From: Fabrea salina
Lineage: Eukaryota > Ciliophora > Heterotrichea > Heterotrichida > Fabreidae
NCBI GenBank assembly: GCA_022984795.1
Contig: JALIHJ010000027.1
Location: 1 to 64,000 of the forward strand
Direction: 5' to 3'
DNA length: 64,000 nt
Below the pieces are notes generated by a model. It was not told where the DNA came from, made no database searches, and saw only the letters and a program-made list of their open reading frames with translations. Positions 1-10,100 of the stretch are shown piece after piece. The translations under genes were made by a program, and so were the position numbers. Each line of letters starts with the position of its first letter. Position 1 is the first letter of the stretch.

Positions 1-1667
1 CCCTAACACCCTAACACCCTAACACCCTAACACCCTAACACCCTAACACCCTAACACCCTAACACCCTAACACCCTAACACCCTAACACCCTAACACCCT
101 AACACCCTAACACCCTAACACCCTAACACCCTAACACCCTAACACCCTAACACCCTAACACCCTAACACCCTAACACCCTAACACCCTAACACCCTAACA
201 CCCTAACACCCTAACACCCTAACACCCTAACACCCTAACACCCTAACACCCTAACACCCTAACACCCTAACACCCTAACACCCTAACACCCTAACACCCT
301 AACACCCTAACACCCTAACACCCTAACACCCTAACACCCTAACACCCTAACACCCTAACACCCTAACACCCTAACACCCTAACACCCTAACACCCTAACA
401 CCCTAACACCCTAACACCCTAACACCCTAACACCCTAACACCCTAACACCCTAACACCCTAACACCCTAACACCCTAACACCCTAACACCCTAACACCCT
501 AACACCCTAACACCCTAACACCCTAACACCCTAACACCCTAACACCCTAACACCCTAACACCCCTAACACCCTAACACCCTAACACCCTAACACCCTAAC
601 ACCCTAACACCCTAACACACCCTAACACCCTAACACCCTAACACCCTAACACCCTAACACCCTAACACCCTAACACCCTAACACCCTAACACCCTAACAC
701 CCTAACACCCTAACACCCTAACACCCTAACACCCTAACACCCTAACACCCTAACACCCTAACACCCAACACCCTAACACCCTAACACCCTAACACCCTAA
801 CACCCTAACACCCTAACACCCTAACACCCTAACACCCTAACACCCTAACACCCTAACACCCTAACACCCTAACACCCTAACACCCTAACACCCTAACACC
901 CTAACACCCTAACACCCTAACACCCTAACACCCTAACACCCTAACACCCTAACACCCTAACACCCTAACACCCTAACACCCCAACACCCTAACACCCTAA
1001 CACCCTAACACCCTAACACCCTAACACCCTAACACCCTAACACCCTAACACCCTAACACCCTAACACCCTAACACCCTAACACCCTAACACCCTAACACC
1101 TCCTAACACCCTAACACCCTAACACCCTAACACCCTAACACCCTAACACCCTAACACCCTAACACCCTAACACCCTAACACCCTAACACCCTAACACCCT
1201 AACACCCTAACACCCTAACACCCTAACACCCTAACACCCTAACACCCTAACACCCTAACACCCTAACACCCTAACACCCTAACACCCTAACACCCTAACA
1301 CCCTAACACCCTAACACCCTAACACCCTAACACCCTAACACCCTAACACCCTAACACCCTAACACCCTAACACCCTAACACCCTACCCTAACACCCTAAC
1401 ACCCTAACACCCTAACACCCTAACACCCTAACACCCTAACACCCACCCCCCCCCCCCCCTAACACCCTAACACCCTAACACCCTAACACTAACACCCTAA
1501 CACCCTACACAACCCTAACACCCTAACACCCTAACACCCTAACACCCTAACACCCTAACACCCTAACACCCTAACACCCTAACACCCTAACACCCTAACA
1601 CCCTAACACCCTAACCCCTAACCCTAACCCCTAACACCCTACCCCTAACACCCTAACACCCTAACCC
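1..1667. repeat. Telomere, CCCTAACA tandem array (C-rich strand)
   Basis: About 200 copies of the 8-bp unit CCCTAACA (TGTTAGGG on the other strand), starting at the first base, so this is a left chromosome end. The array is almost perfect to about 1440, with isolated variants near 560, 615, 765, 980, 1100 and 1385. It then degrades: a C-run at about 1444-1459 and CCCTAACC-type units at about 1610-1667. This unit is the telomere repeat reported for heterotrich ciliates. The variants at the inner edge look like old sequence, while those inside the array could be real or long-read errors. Confidence 0.97.
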
Positions 1668-1782
1668 CACTACCCTCCACATTTTATCAACCCCTTATCT
1701 TTAATCCCCACTTTCTCCCTATAAAAGTCCATAATTTTCATTAGGGAATTTTGGACTCCCTAACACCCCAACCCCCTATATG

Positions 1783-1811
1783 GGGTGGGCCTTAAAAAAA
1801 AAGGCCCACCC
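1783..1811. repeat. Perfect 11-bp inverted repeat (hairpin)
   Basis: GGGTGGGCCTT at 1783-1793 is the exact reverse complement of AAGGCCCACCC at 1801-1811, with a loop of seven A. The G+C-rich stem stands out in AT-rich subtelomere. No gene lies next to it that it could terminate. Confidence 0.8.
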
Positions 1812-1860
1812 ACCCGCCATATAATTGGTCTTGCTAGAAATGGCCACTGACCTAACCCAA

Positions 1861-2031
1861 TCACTATCCTTCGAGTACTTGAGTGGTTAGTCCGAAGCTA
1901 GACTCCACACTCTAAGTGTTTTGTCCCAACTCCCGACACAACCCACTCGCCATCACTAGAAATCAAGAAATGCCTCATCACTATGCCCCTGAGTAATTGA
2001 ACCATTTGTCCAGTAACTAGACTCCACACTC
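1861..2031. repeat. Diverged subtelomeric direct repeat, two copies
   Basis: Copy 1 (1861-1912) and copy 2 (1978-2031) both begin TCACTAT and both end CTAGACTCCACACTC, with similar but indel-bearing sequence between (GAGTA..TTGA, TTAGTCC / TTTGTCC). Similarity seems to reach upstream (CTAGAAAT near 1834 and 1956), giving a period of about 118 bp. These look like the remains of a subtelomeric tandem repeat. Confidence 0.6.
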
Positions 2032-3432
2032 AATGGTGGAATCAGCACTAGCAGAACTAGTATCCCATTATTAGAGACACAGCAACTGAGTAGACAGGCG
2101 CAGTATGGCCTTCAAGAACCTTAGTTTGTCTGAACACAGGCTTCAATATTTTAGAAAAAAAAATCTTCATAAAAATTTTTTTTGTCTCTTCATACTCCTA
2201 TTTCTTCCTTAGCAACCAAAAAATTCAAAAACCCCAAAAGAGGTCTTAATTCCCCCCCTTTTTAAAAGGGAAAAATTTCTTCCTACCCTCCCCAAATCCT
2301 CACAATCTTCACAACAACTCCACTAAAATCAGCTTAGTTCCATTTATAAGCAAAAAAAAAAAAAAAAAAAGAACTAGAATGAGTTCTTACAAAACTTTAA
2401 CTACTTTATTGGGAGTCCAGTATTGCTTTGGTTACTAGTTATCAAAGAATTGTTTGAATTAATCGGACATAGACAACAAGAAATCAAGCATGACATCTGG
2501 GAACTAGTGCTTAATACACCTAGGACTAGAACTCAGAGTTTTAAAGTAATTCTTGACACCCAAGTTGAAAGTGATTTGCAAGGGACCAACTCTTCTGATA
2601 GTCCTAGAAACAAGCTTTCATTGATAGGTAAAGTAATCTTCCTGGAATTTACAGAGTCAATCCTTTTGATAGGAACTCAGTAGATCTATTTGTTTGATTC
2701 ATCCAGTTGAACACAAACTATGCACATCACAGTCTGATTTAGTTTAGGTATAATAACTAGACGTCTGGAGTTATGCTCATTACAGGAAGCCTTTTAGAAA
2801 ACTGCAGTCTGGATTAAGTCAGAGTAATGGAAGTAATAGTAGAAAGGGATCCTAGCAAACAGTGAAAACTAGGTTATCAGAAAAACAGTCTAAGACTAAG
2901 GAGTGTAGTTGGTGGAATCATAGGAAACTCTTATTCTTGAACACAGAATGGAAGAATATAACAAGCAATAGATTGAATTTGGTGAATAAGAATGAAACTA
3001 GTGTTTACTTAGGCCTATTGAAGTCAGATAGATTTCAATACTCCTTGAGCACAGTTAGACTGTATTATTGGTAGCATCCTTGCAGAAACATCTCTACGCT
3101 CTAGGACATTTAGACATGTTGTTAAGAAGACCCTCAGCATGGTCTTTTAGTATTTGAGTCTCTAGAAAGCTTGAGGAATTTGGTTACTTAAGGTGTAACA
3201 AACAATGCAGTAGTAAAGATCACAATAGAACACAATAAAGTGTATAGAGTAAAGTAGTTGATAAATACACAAATACAAAGAGAGTAGAATAACATAGTTA
3301 GTAATATAAGATAGTACTACTAATTAAAGTATAGTTACTAGTATAGCACCTGAAATCGGCTTCGCACTTCAAAGAAGTTAGGGACAAGAAAAATGAGGTA
3401 ATTTCTGTAAACATCGAATACAGTATATTTAT

Positions 3433-4308
3433 TTAAGCATTAGCATCTAAATATGCAAGGTAGTTGTCGTAGTTGAGAGCAGATTGCTGGGAATTGATTG
3501 CTTGGAACTGGAACTCTCCGTCTTGGACATACAAAATCCTGTCGGCGTAGCATTCCAAATCAGGGTTGTGAGTGACCATGATGCAGGTAGTAGGGGGTCT
3601 TTCTTCGTTGCCTAGATTGATTTCAAGTAAGGAGTTCATGACCTCGACGGTGCTGAAGGTGTCAAGGTCTCCAGTGGGCTCGTCTAGCAGTAGGAGTCTG
3701 GGTTCATTGGAAAGTGCTCGGGCGATGGCTACCCTTTGCTGTTCTCCTCCAGACAACTCAGATGGGAGGTGATCCATTCTGTCTTGGAGTCCAACTTGCT
3801 TTAGGAGTTTCTTGGCTCTTTCTTTGCGTTCTTTTTTTGACAGCTTGCCGAGAAGAGTCATGGGCAACTCGACGTTTTCGATAGCAGTCATGGTTGCTAG
3901 CAAGTTGAAAGTTTGGAAGACAAAACCTATGTGTTCGAGTCTCAAGCGAGAAAGGAATTTGTCAGAGGATTTGGCGTCTATGTTGGTAGCAAAGAGTTCG
4001 ATTTCTCCTTCAGTAGGAGTATCGATTGTTCCGATCATGTTGAGTAGGGTTGTTTTTCCTCCACCTGAGGGTCCTCTGATGACTAGGAACTCTCCTTCTT
4101 TGACAGCTTGGAATTCAGTGAAATCAGCCAAAGTGATGGACTTAAGGGCTTCCACGGTTTCTTCTCTTCCAGCAATCTTGTACCCTAGTTAGGATTTACT
4201 TTTGCTGAGGTTTTTGATTTTGAGAATGGGCTCCCCTAGTTTTTTCTGGTTGTAGTTTGGACCCTTTTCGATTTCAGGGTACTCTTCAACTTCCTTATCA
4301 GAATCCAT
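3433..4308 (-). CDS. ABC transporter ATP-binding protein, LolD/MacB type
   Basis: Predicted 286-residue stand-alone nucleotide-binding domain, expected to hydrolyse ATP and power a separate membrane partner. Walker A GPSGGGKTT lies at about residues 74-82, Q-loop FQTFNLL at about 126, signature LSGGEQQ at about 180, Walker B LLLLDEP with the following D-loop at about 200, and H-loop VTHN near 240. Two exons: the first ATG at 4306-4308 gives an N-terminus reading LKIKNLSKRYKI, as expected for this family, only when the 15-nt intron 4185-4199 is removed. The stop is TAA. The closest families I recognise are bacterial LolD/MacB ATPases, but no membrane partner is encoded nearby. It is divergent from the kleisin gene, 26 bp away. 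Confidence 0.9.
4185..4199 (-). other. 15-nt spliceosomal intron in the ABC ATPase gene
   Basis: On the minus strand this reads GTAAATCCTAACTAG. It interrupts an Arg codon (A|GG), and reading through meets TAA in frame. Removal joins the N-terminal beta strand to the rest of the ATPase domain. Confidence 0.9.
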
Positions 4309-4334
4309 TTTAGAGGGTTCGCGGCAACAATAAA

Positions 4335-5534
4335 ATGGAAATGCAGCTTGAAATTCAAAACAATCCCCTTTTGGGGCAAATGTGGCTTTCGGCTCACTGG
4401 GACAAGAAACTAACGAGGACTGTGATTAAGAACTACGACATACAAAGTTCTGTTAGAGTCTTGAAAACTTCGAAAGCCTTGTTGGCCCTTAGGACTTGTG
4501 GGTATTTATTGTTTGGTCTTGTAAAAATATACTACAAAAGAGTTTACGTGATCATTTACGAACTAGAGACCCAACTCAGAGAGTTCAACTCCGTGGAGCC
4601 AAAGAAGCCAAAAGAGTACAACTACAAAAGGCCTCCTGGAAAACCAAAGAAACTTCCTAAGGACTTTCCAGCAGTAAGGGACTCTGTGGAGTCTGTTAGA
4701 AAAAGTGTAGAAATTCCTAGGAACCGTGCTTCATACGATCAAATTACTTTGAGTGAAAACAACTACACTCCTGCTTCTTTGCAGATGCAGGAGGGCAAAC
4801 TTTCTGAGTTGGAGGCTTCTGATTCATTTTTGGACGACTTGAAGCAGTCAGCGCAGTTCCAGGATGAGTACCTTCCAGCAGAGATAGACCCCCTTCACTT
4901 AGAATTTACCCCTAAAAGTTTAGACCATCCTCCGAAAAGAACCAAGCAGACTCTAAGAAACACAAGAACACACAGTTACAAGAAGTACTTTTTTGTTGAC
5001 GAAAACACCCAAATAAGTGACTACGAAAAACTACACAGAGGTTGCAGTGATATACTGAAGACGCATGCTTTTGCTTTTGAGCGCGAGCACTCATTGGATG
5101 CAAATAGTTTGCTGCATAAGCCACTCTTGAGGGACTTGCATCCCGAAGTTTCTGTGTTTTTCACCCAAGTCAAGAAGCAAGCTCAGGACTTTGAGCCAAT
5201 GCACATCGACGAAGACTTTAACGTTGTTTCGAGTCCTGTTGGTTTGGACTTTGGGGAAGAGTCCTTTTCCAAAGGCGAGACACTGAACGAAGACCTAGAA
5301 GAAGATTTAGAAAGTTTCAGAAGCGCACTAGTTCCGAAACTGGAAAAGGGGCCTATCAGTTACAACAAAGCTTTTAGTAACGCCTCAAGGGTCCAAGCTG
5401 CCCAGAACTTTTACAGGTTGTTGGTACTTTCTAACAAAGGTTTGCTTGAACTGAAGCAAGAAACTCAGGAAGAGCTGTACATAAGTCTAGTCCACAAACA
5501 CCCTACACACCAAGAAGTGGGTATTCTGGAATAG
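4335..5534 (+). CDS. Cohesin kleisin subunit (RAD21/SCC1/REC8 family)
   Basis: This 399-residue protein should close the SMC1-SMC3 ring of cohesin. Residues about 10-85 carry the kleisin N-terminal domain (LLGQMWLSAHWDKKLTRT, then the ALRTCGYLLFGLVKIYYKR block). Residues about 310-390 form the C-terminal winged helix that binds the SMC1 head (ISYNKAFSNASRVQAAQNFYRLLVL). The middle is acidic and low in complexity, the usual site of separase cleavage. It is shorter than animal RAD21 (about 630), and the sequence alone does not decide between mitotic RAD21 and meiotic REC8. Ends in TAG, 11 bp before the convergent C2orf81-like gene. Confidence 0.9.
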   Translation: MEMQLEIQNNPLLGQMWLSAHWDKKLTRTVIKNYDIQSSVRVLKTSKALLALRTCGYLLFGLVKIYYKRVYVIIYELETQLREFNSVEPKKPKEYNYKRPPGKPKKLPKDFPAVRDSVESVRKSVEIPRNRASYDQITLSENNYTPASLQMQEGKLSELEASDSFLDDLKQSAQFQDEYLPAEIDPLHLEFTPKSLDHPPKRTKQTLRNTRTHSYKKYFFVDENTQISDYEKLHRGCSDILKTHAFAFEREHSLDANSLLHKPLLRDLHPEVSVFFTQVKKQAQDFEPMHIDEDFNVVSSPVGLDFGEESFSKGETLNEDLEEDLESFRSALVPKLEKGPISYNKAFSNASRVQAAQNFYRLLVLSNKGLLELKQETQEELYISLVHKHPTHQEVGILE

Positions 5535-5545
5535 TTAATATTAAA

Positions 5546-7135
5546 TTAGTTAGTCTTTCCTAACATTGAAGCAAGTTGTTTAGGGTCCTGGAGTCCGTGT
5601 CCCATTGTATGTCCTAGGGGTGGCGGAGGCATTCTTGTTTTCTTTTCGACTCTTTCAATGAAGGGTCTGTCGCGGGGCTTTTTAATTCGGCCAGCGCTGC
5701 TATCCCAGAGTTCTTTGGGGGAAGCAAAGGGTTTGTCTTTTGGCTTTTTGAATTTGTCGCCGTAAGTTTCCCATAACTCGTTGTTGGAGGGCTTTTTGGG
5801 TTGTTTTTTAGGAAGTACGGGTTGCTTGTAAGGGGGGTTGGTGCCCCAAGTGGAGCTTTTAAGGATTTGCATGTTAAACCTGTCGACAGGGCTCATTTCT
5901 TCTGATTCAGCAAAGCCTTCTCCGTACTGTGTGACTTTATTCTTGGAAAGGAGTTTAGGCATTTCTTGGGGCTGGCTGGTTTGGCTTTTCTCAAGTGACT
6001 CTTCTTCTTGGATTCTATCTGAAGGTAATTCATAGTCAGGTATGCTTTCGAGGAAGTCCTTTTTGGAGACACTTTGGGAAGTTTTTTTAAGGGAATCTGA
6101 GGAACTCACAATAGACTCTTTTTTGGAGATTTCGAAGTTTTCTGGGTTTGCAAAAGCATTTTGGGTGAGGTTTTTGTACTCGCGCCTTGTCATGGTTTTC
6201 TTAGTGTTTTGGGAAGCCTCTGGGTACTTGGTGCGGCTGCCTTCGACAAGAGTTACTCCTGGAGCTAGTGCAATGGAGTCGTACATTGGGGGTTGGATGG
6301 AAGTAACGTTGCGGACCCACTGTTGTTCTGACTTGGGGGGGTCTTTTCTGAGTTTTACAGGCTGCACAGGTTTCTTTTTGGAAAGTTCGGGTTTAGGAGG
6401 TTCCTCTGGAGGGGTTTCGGGGAGTTGGAACTTTACTCCCAAAGCAGTAGGGGGCATTTTATCGTACTTGAGAGGAGTAATCAAGATGACTTTGCCGGTA
6501 TGGTCGTAGGTGAAGGGTTTGTTTTTGAGTTCCTCTGCTTCCTTTGCGAGTTTGCGTTGGTTTTCTTCTTCTTCTTCTCTGAGGGCACGTAAACGGTCTG
6601 CTTCTTCGCGTTTCCTTTTGAGTTGTCTTTCTTTGCGGGATCTTTGAGCTTCTTCTTCCTGAGAAACTTCTTCTTGGACTTCTTCGATTTTTACAGGCCG
6701 GCGTTCCTCAACACTTTCCATGGCTTTGACAGCTTTGCTTGCACGGGCTACTTTTGAAATCCCTGAGCGAGTGGACCTGAAACTTTTCACACTTTTAACA
6801 TCAGCTGCTTGGCTTGAGTTTTCAGGCGGTCGCACTTTGACTTTGCGGCGCACAGGAATAGCACTTCTGGCCCAAGTGTCGATTTTGCAAGGAACAGGTT
6901 CTTCTTCTTCTGCCCAGTCAGTTTGTTCGCCTTCGTCTCTTCGGATGTAAAACATTTCCAAGGTGTTGGTCATCATGGACAACGCAAACTGTACAGAAAA
7001 CGGAACTGACTTTCCATCAATGTAGTGCTTGTAAATGAGTTCGCCTCCTCTGTTGATGACTTCCGATATGACGCTGTGGGCTGCTAGTTCGGCGTCTCTA
7101 GTTTCCTCTTCTACGAAGGCTTCAGTTTCTTCCAT
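5546..7135 (-). CDS. C2orf81-like protein (DUF4639)
   Basis: 529 residues. The first 110 resemble the conserved N-terminus of vertebrate C2orf81: a helical stretch around GGELIYKHYIDGKSVPFSVQFALSMM followed by the acidic block RRDEGEQTDWAEEEEPVPCKIDTWARSAIPV, where the order W..EEEP..C..D.WA matches what I recall of that family. Then comes a charged coiled coil (about 150-215, rich in E/R/K) and a long Pro/Lys-rich disordered tail with the repeated pattern LWDxxxxxxKKPxDxPF (about 440-510). The function of the family is unknown; animal members are testis- and cilium-biased. Last of three minus-strand genes spaced 23-29 bp apart. TAA stop. Confidence 0.6.
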   Translation of the reverse strand: MEETEAFVEEETRDAELAAHSVISEVINRGGELIYKHYIDGKSVPFSVQFALSMMTNTLEMFYIRRDEGEQTDWAEEEEPVPCKIDTWARSAIPVRRKVKVRPPENSSQAADVKSVKSFRSTRSGISKVARASKAVKAMESVEERRPVKIEEVQEEVSQEEEAQRSRKERQLKRKREEADRLRALREEEEENQRKLAKEAEELKNKPFTYDHTGKVILITPLKYDKMPPTALGVKFQLPETPPEEPPKPELSKKKPVQPVKLRKDPPKSEQQWVRNVTSIQPPMYDSIALAPGVTLVEGSRTKYPEASQNTKKTMTRREYKNLTQNAFANPENFEISKKESIVSSSDSLKKTSQSVSKKDFLESIPDYELPSDRIQEEESLEKSQTSQPQEMPKLLSKNKVTQYGEGFAESEEMSPVDRFNMQILKSSTWGTNPPYKQPVLPKKQPKKPSNNELWETYGDKFKKPKDKPFASPKELWDSSAGRIKKPRDRPFIERVEKKTRMPPPPLGHTMGHGLQDPKQLASMLGKTN

Positions 7136-7158
7136 GTTAGTTAACTATTTAAATCTTG

Positions 7159-10100
7159 CTAGAGGTCTAGTTTCCTAATTAAGTCGTATCCACTGTTGAT
7201 GTTGTCTTGGATTCTTGGCATTATCATCTGGGAAATTCCCAGAAAAAACGCCAAAAAGAAAACACTAAGAGCCCCTGTTTTGAGTATGTTGCTGGATTTG
7301 TTCCTTAGCACACTTGCCTCAACAAACTCTAAGTAGTTGTAGGTGACTGACTCAAAGTGCTCAAGCATAGGAACAGACAAAGCAATAGTTTGCAGCAGTT
7401 CTTGGTAGGCAAGTTGGCTCCAGGGCATTTCTGAGATTTCTTGCAACAAAACGTAGTAAAAAGTCATTGCTTTGTGTAGTCCTTTGCAAAAGTAAACAGA
7501 CTCTGAGTTTGCCTCTAAGAAAAATATTTTCTCGATTTCACCTCCAAGTTCAATTTGGTCACTGTCCAAAAAGGTGTCGAAGTACTCGTTGAAAAACAAG
7601 GTGCTTTGGATGCTTTGTTGAAAGTTGTACTCAGGACTTGAGAAGAAACTTGGGTAATTAAAGGTTCTGGATAGGGACACTGGAGTCTGAGAAAGGACTA
7701 TTTCTTTGGTCCACTCGTAACTAGAAATCTGGTGGCAGAGTAAGGAAATGTAGGCTTGGAGGTACTGAGGACGCATTTTCATAAAGTTAACTGAGTCGTT
7801 TACACCTGTTAAAAACAAAAAGAAGTAAACTCCTATGAAAACTAAAAGCACAACTAAGGCAAGCACAACAGGAACCCAAGGCTTGTACCTTTGAGGAGAC
7901 TCTGAACGGTCTGAAAGGGGGAGTTTTAGGGTTTGAGTGTGGCTGTCTATCAATTCTAGTCTGTCTTGGAGTTTAACCAAGACTTCAGTTAAGCTTTCGT
8001 TCTTCAACTCGAAGATTTTGTTCCAGGTTTCGTCAGAAGCTTTCTGGAGTTGAAAGAGTTTAAAGCCTATGAGGAAGCCTGCAAGTACTAACTCCAAACC
8101 CGAAACAATATAAGCAATGTAGACACTCAAATACAAGTTTTGAATAAAAACCTCTTCTTCTCCTTTGTAGAGGGACTGGGAGTTGTTTGAGTACTTAAAG
8201 CCTTGACCATGTCCGTTTTGGAACAGAAAGAAAACACTTGGGTCGTCAAGTGTTAAGTTAGAGCTGAACTTTTGTTTAACTCTTTGCAAGTGCTCGTCAA
8301 ACATCGACGAAAGGTCAAAGAGGTTCTCGTTCTGAACTTTAGGAGTTTTGTTTTCAAGGAACCAAGTAGGAGCAACGTTTATGAAGTAAAGACTAGAGTA
8401 AGCTTCGGTTTGCCAGTTCTTGGCGTCATTCCTGATTTCTCTGTTGGATGTTTGAAGTTCCTCTGCAACTACTTTCAGAATGTCCATGTAGTAATTCAAA
8501 GGAACCAAAAAGTCAAATCCTCTGGACTTAAGATCAAGTTGTCTAGAAATGTGGGCTGAAACCAGCATTGCCCGGGACCTCAAAGCTATCTTGTGGTGCA
8601 TATTTCCTGCTTCTAAGCCTCTTTCTACTGTTTCGCTGAATAGGACGGTGGCCATAATGTTCAGGCCTGTAAACAGCAATAAAGCTACTGCTGTGGCATA
8701 TGTTACATTCTTAACTGCTGAGCTGACTCTAGCTAGTACTCTGGAGCTCTCCTCTTGCTTTGCGCGGTAACTGCGGCTGGAAGCAGATGAGTATGTGGTC
8801 TTTCCAGTTTTTTTAGAACCACAGATTAAGTGTGACTCAGGGTCAATATTGTAGTTTTCTTCAAAAAATTCACTCTCAGGGGTTTCTAAGTCTTTAGTGA
8901 ACCTGACTTGAGGAGTTTCTTGGGGTTCCTCCGGAAGCATTTCGAAAGGATTGAAGCAGGTGTCGTGTGTCAAAAATTCCGAGTCAGGTGCAAAGTAGTC
9001 TTCCCAAGTAAGCAATTTTTCGTGGCCTTGGATCACTATTACTGAAATCAAGCAAGTCTGGTTAACATGAATTCTGACTCCAAACAAGTAAGTTTCTTCT
9101 TCAAGGGTAATGGGGTGAAAGGGGTTTTCATAGGCTTCAGCAAATTTACCGTTTAGTGAAGAGTAACTTTGGCCGGTCAGAGAGTCCATGCAAAGTCCTA
9201 AAGACCGGGTGAATCCTTCAGTGTGTCCTAGAATTTTTCCACTACAGTTCAGCAAAGCTGCTTCCCCGTTTAGTTCACTGTAGGATTTAAAAGTTGCCAC
9301 AAAGTAAGGACAACTATTTATAGCGTCTAGTTTTAATTCCATCTGGACAGGAGTCAGAAACCCACTGCTTTGCTTCAAAAACACAAACTCTGGCAAAGAA
9401 AACTGGTGCTTAGTGATTCTGGAACTAAAGTTTTGCATGAATTTTAGGTGCATAGAGTCTAGTTCATGGGGAAGTAGGGTAGTGAAGTTAACTTCGGTTA
9501 AGTCGGTGTAGTTCAGAAGTTTCAAAGCATTTTCGTTGGCATGCTCAACCAAACAGAAGTTCAGGGGGCTGCAAGAAACAACAATTACACTGCTTTTTTG
9601 GTCAAAGGGACTCAACTCTCGCAAAGCACTGTTCTTGGCAGTTTTAATTTCTATACTCAAGAATTTAGTGCCCTCTGAAGGAGAGTTCAAAAAGTCGTAC
9701 AGGAGTTTTCCGTAAAGCAAGTTAGCTTGTAAGTGGTTTTTGTTTTTATTGAGTAGGTGTTTGTACATTGCTTTTAATTGATTGAGTTGGCTGTACACAA
9801 CTTTGGTGGATTTGCGGACTTTTTTGGAAGAAGGTTTGTTGGAAGCCAACTCAGCAATAGCTCTGTGTAAGTTGTGGCAGAACTCTTTGTCCAACTCAAG
9901 AGTTTGTTTGAAGTCCTGGTGGAACTTTAGGAACTTAAAAGTTTCAGTTTCGTTTTCAGACTCAACGAGTTTGGTGCACTTGAAAACTTGGAATCCCTTT
10001 GGTGGAGAAAGTTTTTGTTTGGCGTTGCAGAGTTTTAGTCTTGCAGAGACTGGGTCGTTCAGTTCAGAGAAGTAATAGTAACTCTCCCACACAAAAAGCA

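Larger units (their letters stand above)
1668..3432. other. Subtelomeric gene-free region
   Basis: No convincing gene. Open frames at 2423-2683 and 2862-3074 do not start with a good ATG context, resemble no family, and have composition unlike the neighbouring genes. The region holds one more telomere-like string near 1758-1775, a perfect hairpin at 1783-1811, a diverged direct repeat (1861-1912 and 1978-2031), and A-runs at 2152-2163 and about 2351-2370. The rest looks like unconstrained AT-rich sequence. A non-coding transcript cannot be excluded. Confidence 0.75.

Noticed and set aside
2423-2683. Open reading frame of 86 codons in the subtelomere
   Set aside because: Starts with TTG, has no ATG near its start, resembles no family and lies in a repeat-bearing gene-free region.
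2862-3074. Open reading frame of 70 codons in the subtelomere
   Set aside because: Short, unlike neighbouring genes in composition and without family resemblance.
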